A DNA stretch of 64,000 nucleotides from Desulforamulus reducens MI-1 (GTDB lineage Bacteria; Bacillota; Desulfotomaculia; Desulfotomaculales; Desulfotomaculaceae). The stretch lies in the NCBI RefSeq assembly GCF_000016165.1, contig NC_009253.1, positions 1,770,332-1,834,331 of the forward strand, given 5' to 3'. This document shows positions 1 through 7,847 of the stretch, one piece after another. The translations under genes were made by a program, and so were the position numbers. The notes under the pieces are model-generated. The model worked only from the letters and a program-made list of their open reading frames with translations, searched no databases and was not told the origin of the DNA. Within the stretch, counting starts at the first letter, position 1; each line of letters starts with the position of its first letter.

Positions 1-147
1 TACGAAGAGCGCAGAAAGGAAATGATTACCCATCCGGTTTTTGGCTACCGTATTTCCTACCTGCGTACCATAGAATTACAAGCACGATTTTTGGCAAAAG
101 TCCTTACTAAGGAAATCGATGGGTATAAACCTTTTCTTGTTCGGTAG
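1..147 (+). CDS. cas1: CRISPR-associated endonuclease Cas1, C-terminal end (partial)
   Basis: The frame is open from base 1 and ends at TAG 145-147, giving the last 48 residues of a longer protein cut by the window edge. The reading (ERRKEMITHPVFGYRISYLR, then a helix ending in KPFLVR) fits the C-terminal helix of Cas1, the integrase that inserts new spacers together with Cas2. The main support is position, since cas2 starts four bases downstream. The catalytic residues of Cas1 lie outside the window, so activity cannot be judged here. Confidence 0.8.
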   Translation, partial: YEERRKEMITHPVFGYRISYLRTIELQARFLAKVLTKEIDGYKPFLVR

Positions 148-151
148 ACAT

Positions 152-430
152 ATGAAACAGTATATTATTAGCTATGACATAACAAACGATAAAAGACGGA
201 ATAAAATACGCAAGTTATTATGCGACTACGCTGTACCGGTTCAATACAGTGTTTTTGAAGCGCGGCTGAGTGAAGAGGATTACATAATGTTAAGGCATAA
301 ATTATCACGGCTTCTCAGGAAGGACGAAGATAGCATTATTTTTTATTTGCAGTGTTCCAGATGCAGGGATGGTATAATAAGGCTAGGGAATTGCAGCGAC
401 CCATTTGGAGACGGGATATATATTGTGTAA
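152..430 (+). CDS. cas2: CRISPR-associated protein Cas2
   Basis: A 92-residue protein starting MKQYIISYDITNDKRRNK, the usual Cas2 opening: a beta strand ending in YDI with the conserved Asp (D9), followed by a basic helix. Cas2 is the small dimeric ferredoxin-fold partner of Cas1 in spacer acquisition. The ATG at 152 is preferred over an upstream in-frame start at 119 because it gives a normal N-terminus and begins just after the cas1 stop. Length is typical. The adjacent cas1 end and the type III genes downstream make the assignment firm. Confidence 0.92.
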   Translation: MKQYIISYDITNDKRRNKIRKLLCDYAVPVQYSVFEARLSEEDYIMLRHKLSRLLRKDEDSIIFYLQCSRCRDGIIRLGNCSDPFGDGIYIV

Positions 431-708
431 GCCATCAAGTATCGCGAACCAATCGTTGTGCACAAAACCGGCTGGTTCGGCGAATTTCAATTAACCGTGT
501 AAAATAAGGGCTTATTACGAAGCCAGCGCCTAAATGACGCTGGCTTTCCCTCCCACCTCAATGACCACTTCTATTTATCTTGTGGCAAAGGTGTGTTATG
601 AAGTATTTAGAACCTATGCAAAATAATCTAAATTTATTAAATATATGCTAAATAAGAAAGGATGCTAGGTAAATTTGTCAAATATGGATATGAAAAAGGG
701 GTGAGAAA
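431..708. other. Intergenic region between cas2 and cas10
   Basis: About 280 bases without a convincing gene. It holds two inverted repeats: a 7-bp stem CGAACCA/TGGTTCG around 445-475, and AGCCAGCG/CGCTGGCT at 521-545. It is AT-rich just before cas10. There is no repeat-spacer periodicity, so no CRISPR array is present here. The promoter for the csm genes presumably lies in the AT-rich part, but I see no clear -35/-10 pair. Confidence 0.5.
521..550 (+). terminator. Hairpin, possible terminator of cas1-cas2
   Basis: A perfect 8-bp stem AGCCAGCG/CGCTGGCT (521-528 and 538-545) with a 9-base loop, extended by an A-T pair, followed by TTTCCCTCCC. The T run is short, so termination is plausible but not certain. 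It separates the adaptation genes from the interference genes. Confidence 0.45.
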
Positions 709-3051
709 GTGATTTATGAAACTATCCAACTAGCTGGTTTACTACATGATATCGGAGTATTTTTTCAAAGAGGTAACATTAGTAATTTAAATAGTTTACA
801 ATATTCCGAAATATCAGCACGATTGATAAAATCTTTTAGTAAGCAACTATCAAAAATCTGTGATTCTGAATTGTTAAAAAATCTGATTTTAAATCAATAC
901 GAAGATACTGATTTTTCACAGGAAGCTATACCTAAAAATAAAATAAATCTGACCTATTTAATTAGCAGAGCTGATAGATATTCTTCTTCGGAATTAGAGC
1001 AGGACACCGTGGAAATATATAATTATAAAAAACGGCCCATGGATGCAGTATTTTGCCACTTGGAAATTGGTAAAAAGGTCCCCCAAAGAATGCAATATTC
1101 ATTGGCTGAGTACCGCCCGGAGAATGGATTTCCACGAGAAATTATATCTCACACTGAAGGGGAAATTAATAAAATATTAACTGATTTTAGCCTTGAATTT
1201 AAAAATATTGTTTCTAACATTAAAAGCTTTGAGTGCTTTTACAACCAACTTTATTCTCTTTTATTGAAGTATACTTGGTGCATCCCTTATAACACACGGG
1301 AGAAGATAGCAGACATATCACTATTTGATCATTTAAAAACCACCAGTGCCATCGCAACTTGCCTTTATCAATATCACAACTTTTGCAATGATTATTCTAT
1401 CCCTTCAATAATAGACGATCAAACCTTTAAGTTTAGATTACTCGTGGGTGACCTTTCCGGCATACAAAGTTATATATTCTCTGGAGCCAATGTTGGGGCA
1501 GGGGGAGTAGCAAAAAGGTTACGTGCCAGATCATTTATACTGTCCATGTTGTCAGAGTTAATTTCTTACCAAATTATAAAATCATTTAACTTAACAGTAG
1601 CTAATATACTTATGGCCTCAGGCGGGAAGTTTTATATTTTGTTACCAAATACTAAAGAAAGTGTATCCAGGTTAGAAAAACTTCAACAGAAACTAGACAA
1701 ATACCTGTTGCAGGAGTTTAAAGGTGAGATAGCCCTTAACCTTGCTCATCAGGAGTTAAATGGTAATGATTTTTGTCAATTTGGCAGTGCGGTAAGCAGG
1801 CTAAGTAAAAAACTGGCTGTTAAGAAAAAAATGCCCTTTGCTAATGTTATGTATTCTCAAGAAGAATGGAAGGAAGGGCAGTTCATATTTCATGCAGAGG
1901 ATACCAAAGGGTTAGGAATATGCAAGGGATGTGAAAAAGAGTTTGCTATTCAACAGGTCGAAGATAAGGTGTATGGACCTGCCTGTCTAAGGGATCTAAA
2001 AATTGGTCAAAAACTACCTAGGATAAAAAGCTTTGCCTTAACCGATGGGGAAGCAGATATTAAGATTTCTGGCAGTTATGGGATTCGATTGTATGATAAT
2101 GTTCCTTCGAACACAGATTTAGATATTGTTATTTTAAATGACAACAAAATTGATCCAAATGTATCAATGACAAATCGCTATATGGCAAATTATGTCCCCA
2201 ATAATCAAGGAATAACCAAAAGCTTCGATGAAATTTGCCAAAATAGTAGTGGGGTAAAAAAACTAGCCTATTTTAAAGCAGATGTGGACAACCTAGGCGG
2301 TTTATTTGCATTTGGCTTTAAAGGTGGTTTGGAAAGCGGTCAGAACAAAGATTATGATAGTATCTCAAGGGTAACAACCTTTAGTAGGATGCTGGATTTA
2401 TTTTTTTCAGGCAGGGTTAACCAATTAGTAAGTAATGAGTTCACTAACTGCTATATTGTATTTTCAGGCGGGGATGATTTGCTGGTAGTGGGTCCCTGGG
2501 ATGAGATTATAGAGTTTTCCCTAAAGATATATCAGGAGTTCCGTAAATTTGTAGCTTATAACGATAACATTACAATTTCAGCCGGTATTGGACTCGCTAA
2601 AAGTAAAACGCCCGTAGTAAAGGCTGTTCAGGTTGCTGAAGATTTACTTGAGGAAGCCAAGGAAAAGGTACTAAGAGGTAACAAAACAGGAAGAAATCAA
2701 GTTAGTATATTTGACCGCACTCTAAGTTGGCATGATTTTTCTGCTGCAGTTCAAGAGGGGAAAAGACTGGCTAAATGGATAACTGAAGGGAAGCTGAACA
2801 GATCGGACATATGGAAACTTAAACGTTATGATCAAATGTTCCAGGATTTTTGGCAAAACCATAGAGTTGAAGGGCTAAAATACCAGGCATTATTGGCTTA
2901 CGATATTGGACGGAAAAGAAAGGAGAACAAAGATTGTCAGGAAGTCACCAGGTGGCAGGAGTGTTTGTTTAGCATAACAAACCCTTCATTAATCAACCTG
3001 GGTGTTATTACAGATTATGCACTATGTGCAACCAGGGGAGGGAATATCTGA
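709..3051 (+). CDS. csm1: Cas10/Csm1, type III-A CRISPR large subunit
   Basis: 780 residues from a GTG start preceded by a purine-rich SD (AAGGGGTGAG). The N-terminal HD nuclease motif is visible as LLHDIG (H13-D14). A zinc-ribbon-like pair C405-x2-C408 with C426 lies in the middle, and the palm/cyclase motif GGDD is at residues 587-590 (FSGGDDLLVV). In type III systems the Cas10 palm domain makes cyclic oligoadenylates from ATP when target RNA is bound, and the HD domain cuts single-stranded DNA; both signatures are intact. A neighbouring gene encodes a CARF protein that could sense the signal. The stop overlaps the csm2 start by one base. Confidence 0.95.
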   Translation: MIYETIQLAGLLHDIGVFFQRGNISNLNSLQYSEISARLIKSFSKQLSKICDSELLKNLILNQYEDTDFSQEAIPKNKINLTYLISRADRYSSSELEQDTVEIYNYKKRPMDAVFCHLEIGKKVPQRMQYSLAEYRPENGFPREIISHTEGEINKILTDFSLEFKNIVSNIKSFECFYNQLYSLLLKYTWCIPYNTREKIADISLFDHLKTTSAIATCLYQYHNFCNDYSIPSIIDDQTFKFRLLVGDLSGIQSYIFSGANVGAGGVAKRLRARSFILSMLSELISYQIIKSFNLTVANILMASGGKFYILLPNTKESVSRLEKLQQKLDKYLLQEFKGEIALNLAHQELNGNDFCQFGSAVSRLSKKLAVKKKMPFANVMYSQEEWKEGQFIFHAEDTKGLGICKGCEKEFAIQQVEDKVYGPACLRDLKIGQKLPRIKSFALTDGEADIKISGSYGIRLYDNVPSNTDLDIVILNDNKIDPNVSMTNRYMANYVPNNQGITKSFDEICQNSSGVKKLAYFKADVDNLGGLFAFGFKGGLESGQNKDYDSISRVTTFSRMLDLFFSGRVNQLVSNEFTNCYIVFSGGDDLLVVGPWDEIIEFSLKIYQEFRKFVAYNDNITISAGIGLAKSKTPVVKAVQVAEDLLEEAKEKVLRGNKTGRNQVSIFDRTLSWHDFSAAVQEGKRLAKWITEGKLNRSDIWKLKRYDQMFQDFWQNHRVEGLKYQALLAYDIGRKRKENKDCQEVTRWQECLFSITNPSLINLGVITDYALCATRGGNI

Positions 3052-3560
3052 TGAGTGACTGGAAAAAACAGTTGCAGGGTTATAAAGATAAACAAGGTAA
3101 TAGGAACCAACCCCACCAAGGTAAACGAGATAAAAATGATATGGGTTATCAGCGGTATACCACACCAGGATTACCTGATGGCTATTTAAGCAAAGGTTAT
3201 TTTGATGATCAAGGGTGTCTATTAGAAATACTTTTAACTGAAACAGCATCAAAAATTGCTAAGAGCTTTGGATCAAATATGAACAATAGTCAGTTGAGGA
3301 GATTTTATGGCCATGCAAAGACGGCAGAAAAAAGCTATGCATTTTCTGGAGATGAGCGTAAGTTTATAAATGATATAAAAGCACTGGATTCTTTTGTAGC
3401 TGAGGCCAAGGGTAAGGATAAAGTTCCTCAGATTTTCTACGATTTTATTAATGTAAATGTTGCTAAGGCGAATTCATTAAAGGATATCAAACAGGGATTC
3501 TTGCCTCACTTCCAGGCAGTGGTAGCCTACTTTACCTATCATTATCCTAAGAGTAAATAA
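3051..3560 (+). CDS. csm2: Csm2, type III-A CRISPR small subunit
   Basis: 169 residues starting MSDWKKQLQGYKDKQGNRNQ. The ATG at 3051 is chosen because GGAGGG lies about eight bases upstream and it shares a base with the csm1 stop. The first ~50 residues are polar and low-complexity; the rest is helical, ending in FLPHFQAVVAYFTYHYPKSK, which matches the end of the Csm2 family. Csm2 forms the inner helical filament of the Csm effector along the crRNA-target duplex. It is somewhat longer than usual because of its disordered N-terminal extension. Confidence 0.88.
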   Translation: MSDWKKQLQGYKDKQGNRNQPHQGKRDKNDMGYQRYTTPGLPDGYLSKGYFDDQGCLLEILLTETASKIAKSFGSNMNNSQLRRFYGHAKTAEKSYAFSGDERKFINDIKALDSFVAEAKGKDKVPQIFYDFINVNVAKANSLKDIKQGFLPHFQAVVAYFTYHYPKSK

Positions 3561-3581
3561 AATATCAGGGAGGTATGAATT

Positions 3582-4229
3582 ATGAAGTTACTGAAAACAT
3601 CAATTATTAAAGGAAAAATAGAGTGTATAACTGGGATGCGGATTGGTGGTAGTGCGGAGGCTATTGAAATAGGTGGAATTGATAACCCTGTTATTAAACA
3701 TCCTGTAAATAATGAACCTTATATACCGGGGTCTTCTTTAAAGGGTAAAATGCGTTCCCAAATGGAAAAAATTGAAGGAAAGGTGAATGAGAAACCTTGC
3801 GGATGTGCAGATAAGGGGTGTATGGTTTGTAGAGTGTTTGGACCCCATAATAGACCTAAACATGACCTTGGTCCAACTAGGATTTTAGTTCGTGATGCTA
3901 TGCTCAGTGATGAAAGTAGACAAGAGATGATACGTATTATTCAAGAGGGAAAATCTTACATAGAAATAAAAACAGAAAATATTATTGTCAGAACCACAGG
4001 GGTAGCCAACCATCCTAGAACTCAGGAAAGGGTTCCTGCTGGAGCAAAATTTGATTTTGAGATAGTAGTGCAAGTTTTTGATATTGACCTTGAAAAAGAT
4101 GTTATAGATTTTGTGAAGAAAGCCTTGAAGTCGGTTGAAAACTCTTATTTAGGCAGTTCTGGCAGCAGAGGTTATGGTCAAGTTCACTTTACCAAATTAA
4201 CTTTGGATGGGGAAGAATTTAAGCTGTAA
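3582..4229 (+). CDS. csm3: Csm3, type III-A backbone RAMP and target-RNA ribonuclease
   Basis: 215 residues, the usual length. Features of Csm3 in order: the IGG start of the RAMP fold, GGIDNPVI with the aspartate (D34) matching the catalytic Asp of characterised Csm3 proteins, PGSSLKGKMRS, a cysteine cluster PCGCADKGCMVC that could bind zinc, and the glycine-rich GSSGSRGYGQ near the C-terminus. Several Csm3 copies line the crRNA and cut target RNA at 6-nt intervals. With D34 present the complex should be cleavage-competent. SD GGGAGG lies just upstream. Confidence 0.94.
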   Translation: MKLLKTSIIKGKIECITGMRIGGSAEAIEIGGIDNPVIKHPVNNEPYIPGSSLKGKMRSQMEKIEGKVNEKPCGCADKGCMVCRVFGPHNRPKHDLGPTRILVRDAMLSDESRQEMIRIIQEGKSYIEIKTENIIVRTTGVANHPRTQERVPAGAKFDFEIVVQVFDIDLEKDVIDFVKKALKSVENSYLGSSGSRGYGQVHFTKLTLDGEEFKL

Positions 4230-4244
4230 GGAGTTGGGCAATTA

Positions 4245-5174
4245 ATGAAATTATACAAGTTAAAAATAGAGCCCAAGTCCAGCCAGATAACCCCTTGGCA
4301 TAGTGATACTATCTTTGGTAGTCTTTGCTGGGTACTGGCCCAGAGCAGGGGGCAGGAGAAGTTACGGGATTTTCTTCATGAATATACCGGTAACTGTTAT
4401 CCGATGGTTGTCTCTAATGGATTTCCCGGAGACTACTTGCCAAAGCCGATGGGAGGAAATACCTTTAATACAAATGACAATAGGATAAAGCAAGAGGCGA
4501 TTAGGTTAGCCCAAAAGGCTAAGGAAGCTAAAAAGACTAACCTGCTGTCTCTGGAGGAGTTTAACACCATTATTAATAACGGGCAAGTAGAGATAAAACC
4601 AAAGGAAAAACTCTATCTTGAAAATGGTGTCATGCACAACCAACTTTCACGACTTACCGGAACAACCTCAGATGGTAGCCTTTATGAATTAACCGAGACC
4701 TTTTGGTCTTCTTCCCATATCTCTATCTACTTGGGCATATCCTCTGGTTGGGAAAAAGAGGTATTTACTTTGTTTGAAATCCTGTCTTTAAAAGGATTTG
4801 GCAAACGAATCAGTGTTGGGAAAGGTTATTTCAAGATCATGGATTGTACTGAGTTTAAAGATTTAACTATTCCAGAAAGCCCTAACTCCATTGTTACACT
4901 TTCTAATTATGTACCAAGATCGCATGATCCTTATTTGGGACAGTACAAAACCTTTGTTAAATATGGAAAATTGGGTCAGAACTATGCTGTCTCAGGCAAT
5001 CCATTTAAGAAACCTTTGCTAATGATAATGCCAGGTGCAGTTTTCTGGACAGAAAACCCTCAATTTGCCTACGGTAGAATGGTTAAAGGCATTAGCCCAT
5101 CTTACCCGGAAGTTGTCCAGTGTGGATGTGCTTTGGCGATCCCATCGTATATTGAAAAAGTAGAGATGGAGTGA
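4245..5174 (+). CDS. csm4: Csm4, type III-A RAMP binding the crRNA 5' tag
   Basis: 309 residues, the normal Csm4 length, with the start MKLYKLKIEPKSSQITPWHS and a DTIFGSLCWVL segment typical of Csm4/Cmr3-type RAMPs. A glycine-rich stretch follows (SLKGFGKRISVGKGYFK). Csm4 caps the complex beside Cas10 and binds the crRNA 5' handle. SD AAGGAG is at about 4229-4234. In most type III-A loci csm5 follows, but here the next gene is a CARF protein four bases downstream. Confidence 0.9.
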   Translation: MKLYKLKIEPKSSQITPWHSDTIFGSLCWVLAQSRGQEKLRDFLHEYTGNCYPMVVSNGFPGDYLPKPMGGNTFNTNDNRIKQEAIRLAQKAKEAKKTNLLSLEEFNTIINNGQVEIKPKEKLYLENGVMHNQLSRLTGTTSDGSLYELTETFWSSSHISIYLGISSGWEKEVFTLFEILSLKGFGKRISVGKGYFKIMDCTEFKDLTIPESPNSIVTLSNYVPRSHDPYLGQYKTFVKYGKLGQNYAVSGNPFKKPLLMIMPGAVFWTENPQFAYGRMVKGISPSYPEVVQCGCALAIPSYIEKVEME

Positions 5175-5178
5175 TAGA

Positions 5179-6438
5179 ATGGATATTCTAATTAGTGCAG
5201 TGGGAGTCAGAGACCCCTATGCTAAGGATGGGTCTAAAGGTGCAGTGCTTACATTAGTTGATAAACTAAAGCCGGATATTTGCTTTCTATTTGGTACAGA
5301 CCCAGGGGTAAATGAAGAAGTTGAGAATACCCATCAGAGGGCGCTTCAGATAAAACAAATAGTAAAAGAGAGTGTTAAAATCATATCTATACCAATGGTA
5401 CTGCCAGACCCTACAGATCACAGGGAGATTTTGTTGTGTTTTGAACAACACCTTAACGAGATTATAACTAAGTATCACACAACAAAACCCCATTACCATG
5501 TGAACGTTTCTTCGGGCACTTCTCAGATGCATGCCGCTCTGATGCTTCTTTTTAATGGAAGACGGCTTAAGGCAAAGATTTATCAGGTGAAAGAGCCCCG
5601 TTTTGTTAATTGTGAAGCTGAAAGAGTGGCAGAAGTAGATGCTAGTTTTATTGAGGAAGAAAACTATATTTTTCGTGCTAAGAAGTTTTTTTTAAATTTT
5701 AATTTTAGTGCGGCCCAGGATGAATTGATAGAATTGGCTCTTTTCACTACCAGGGAAAAACGGCAGAAAAGAGCAGAATTGTTTTCTGATATCTGCCGGG
5801 CCTATAAATATTGGGACAGATATGAGCACGAACAGGCCAGAGATATACTAGAAAAGCTGATAGTTGATATTCAAAGGTTTAAGATTAATGAACTGGCTGA
5901 TATAACCATCCGTCAAATAAATATTCTAAAAAGTATCTGTGCTAATAAGCCACGGGAAACCGTAGCTACAATTAAGGATTTACTTCATAATGCAAACCGT
6001 AAGAAAATAATTGGAGAGTATGGTGATTGTCTGAACCGTTATAAACGGCTGATAGATGGACTTGCTGCTTGCAAATGTGGTTTAACAGGGAGCAAAAGGG
6101 TTAATGACCAGCCTGTCTGGGTGCAGGATATATTAATCCATAAGAAGAAAAATGATAACCTGTATTATTCAGACTATCTAACTATTTATAGAGAAAAGAA
6201 CAATAAAGAAATGATTCCTCAATCTTTAAATGATAAAATGTTGTCCTTAAACAGAAGAAGAAATACTTCCTATGTTGCACATGGCATGGACTCTGTTTCA
6301 AAACAAGACGCAGAAGAAAGTATCAATATCCTCTGGAAAATGGCGACTTCATTATTCTCAGGAGAAAAGTGGAAAGAATATGAGTTTAGTGCTGATGTGA
6401 TTTTAAATATTAGTGAATTGCTATTTAATGATCTTTAA
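5179..6438 (+). CDS. csm6: Csm6-like CARF-HEPN protein, likely cyclic-oligoadenylate-activated RNase
   Basis: 419 residues. The N-terminal half is a CARF Rossmann-type fold: a strand at residues 1-8, then NVSSGTSQM at 109-117, the SxGTxxM ligand-site motif of Csm6/Csx1 proteins. The C-terminal half is helical and ends with RNTSYVAH (R361 to H368), an R-x6-H motif of the HEPN ribonuclease family. The predicted job is indiscriminate RNA cleavage when Cas10 makes cyclic oligoadenylate. It starts four bases after csm4 in the same operon. The family role is established; the ring size sensed is not visible from sequence. It is not a RAMP and cannot be Csm5. Confidence 0.85.
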   Translation: MDILISAVGVRDPYAKDGSKGAVLTLVDKLKPDICFLFGTDPGVNEEVENTHQRALQIKQIVKESVKIISIPMVLPDPTDHREILLCFEQHLNEIITKYHTTKPHYHVNVSSGTSQMHAALMLLFNGRRLKAKIYQVKEPRFVNCEAERVAEVDASFIEEENYIFRAKKFFLNFNFSAAQDELIELALFTTREKRQKRAELFSDICRAYKYWDRYEHEQARDILEKLIVDIQRFKINELADITIRQINILKSICANKPRETVATIKDLLHNANRKKIIGEYGDCLNRYKRLIDGLAACKCGLTGSKRVNDQPVWVQDILIHKKKNDNLYYSDYLTIYREKNNKEMIPQSLNDKMLSLNRRRNTSYVAHGMDSVSKQDAEESINILWKMATSLFSGEKWKEYEFSADVILNISELLFNDL

Positions 6439-6454
6439 CGAATGAGGTGACTCT

Positions 6455-7252
6455 GTGCTTACGGCCTTACAGGTTGAACTAGAAGCGGTTGCTGATGGGG
6501 CTTTGCCCGTCGGCAATGCATTATATATTCATGGTCTTTTCTTTCGCTTGCTACAAGAGGTTAATATCAATATTAGTGATTACTTGCACAATGTACAGAG
6601 TATTAAGCCGTATACGTTATCTACCTTACAAGGAGTTAAGCAGAACAAAGGTTGGTGTTCTGTCTGCCAGGGAAAAAAATATCGTTTTAGAGCAACTTTT
6701 ATGCAGGAAGAAGTTTTTTTGAATTTTTATGAAGTTGTCTACTCGTACTATGTAAATAAAAAAACAGTTAAAATAGGCAATATAGATTTTCTTGTTTCGA
6801 AGATTGATCTGGAAAGAACGAATAAATTTGAAGATCTAATTGGTAATGAAGTAAACCTTCAAAAATTTGAAATAGATTTTTTATCCCCAACAAATTTTAG
6901 AGTTAATGGCATACAGCATATCTTTCCAGATAGTCACACAGTTTTTAAAAGCTATAAAAATCGCTGGAATACATTTTGTCCCAATCATCTTATTTTTCCA
7001 GAACATGATTTATCCTTAATATATGATGGTTGCTATTCTGTTAGATACAACTTGCACACAGAAATTATTGAGATGGGGAAATATAAGATGGTAGGATTTA
7101 AGGGTACTTGTCGGTATGAGATTAACCCAAAATTAAGCGGTGAACTTAGAGATAGGGCTTCAGGTCTTTTAAAATTCGCTAGATACTGTGGCACTGGTTA
7201 TAAAACCACAATGGGCTTAGGACAAACAAAGGTATCTTTTATGATAAAGTAA
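6455..7252 (+). CDS. cas6: Cas6, CRISPR repeat endoribonuclease
   Basis: 265 residues from a GTG start behind GAGGTGA. The second half has the conserved Cas6 pattern: DFLSPTNFRVNG, a FKSYKNRW segment, and the C-terminal glycine-rich loop (ARYCGTGYKTTMGLGQ) that contacts the repeat RNA. The N-terminal half has a WCSVCQGKKYRF segment. Cas6 cuts the pre-crRNA within each repeat to give crRNAs with a 5' tag. As the last gene of the locus, it implies a repeat array elsewhere. The catalytic histidine cannot be fixed without alignment. Confidence 0.9.
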   Translation: MLTALQVELEAVADGALPVGNALYIHGLFFRLLQEVNINISDYLHNVQSIKPYTLSTLQGVKQNKGWCSVCQGKKYRFRATFMQEEVFLNFYEVVYSYYVNKKTVKIGNIDFLVSKIDLERTNKFEDLIGNEVNLQKFEIDFLSPTNFRVNGIQHIFPDSHTVFKSYKNRWNTFCPNHLIFPEHDLSLIYDGCYSVRYNLHTEIIEMGKYKMVGFKGTCRYEINPKLSGELRDRASGLLKFARYCGTGYKTTMGLGQTKVSFMIK

Positions 7253-7447
7253 ATTTTTTAATTTATCTAAGAATTTTATAATACACCAAAAGTTAGTTTA
7301 AATACCCTTTAGCAATTATACTATACAAAAGCCGGGATCTATATCCCCCCTAAATTTTACATTTGCTAAGCAAGCTGCAAAAAAATGAAGGAATTTGATA
7401 AAAAACAGCGAATAAACAAACAGCAAAGGATAATAGGGGGGGCAAAG

Positions 7448-7720
7448 ATGTCCAATCAGGCAAATAGGGTGGAGGTCGAAATTTTTGGTGAATACTACAC
7501 CTTAAAGGGCCATGAATCCCCGGAATATATGCTAAAAGTTGCTCACTTGGTGAATAAAAAGATGATGGAGATAAGCGAAAGAAATCCCATTCTATCTTCC
7601 AATAAAGTGGCTGTATTGACGGTTGTTAATCTGATTGATGAACTGCTTAAGCTTCAGGAACAATACAACAATCTGCTGCAAATGATGGACCCGGAAAAAG
7701 GAGACTCCAGTAACTCATGA
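7448..7720 (+). CDS. zapA: Cell division protein ZapA
   Basis: 90 residues, MSNQANRVEVEIFGEYYTLKG onward, with the ZapA pattern of a short beta domain followed by a long helix (KVAVLTVVNLIDELLKLQEQYNNLLQ). ZapA bundles FtsZ protofilaments at the division site. The ATG at 7448 is preferred over an in-frame ATG at 7385 because a run of eight Gs lies directly upstream as SD and the 21 extra residues are unlike the family. The stop codon lies inside a terminator hairpin. Confidence 0.88.
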   Translation: MSNQANRVEVEIFGEYYTLKGHESPEYMLKVAHLVNKKMMEISERNPILSSNKVAVLTVVNLIDELLKLQEQYNNLLQMMDPEKGDSSNS

Positions 7721-7741
7721 GCAAATCATGAGTTTTATTTT
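7712..7741 (+). terminator. Terminator overlapping the zapA stop codon
   Basis: A perfect 9-bp stem AACTCATGA/TCATGAGTT (7712-7720 and 7726-7734), loop GCAAA, followed by TTATTTTT. The TGA stop of zapA is the last three bases of the left arm. Confidence 0.85.
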
Positions 7742-7847
7742 TGGTTCTATTTTTGGGGTATATTATAATAAAGAAGGTTACAGTACTTTAACATAAGTAT
7801 TTTATATTCTGTAAAATATAGTAGTAATGACAGAACGGAGCGGTGTT

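Noticed and set aside
431-708. CRISPR array near the cas genes
   Set aside because: No repeat of 25-40 bases recurs at regular distance here or elsewhere in the first 8 kb; only two unrelated hairpins are present.
3022-3252. 76-codon minus frame across the csm1-csm2 junction
   Set aside because: Overlaps two well-supported genes and has no SD or domain.
5179-6438. Reading the gene after csm4 as csm5
   Set aside because: It has CARF and HEPN motifs and lacks the RAMP glycine-rich loop.
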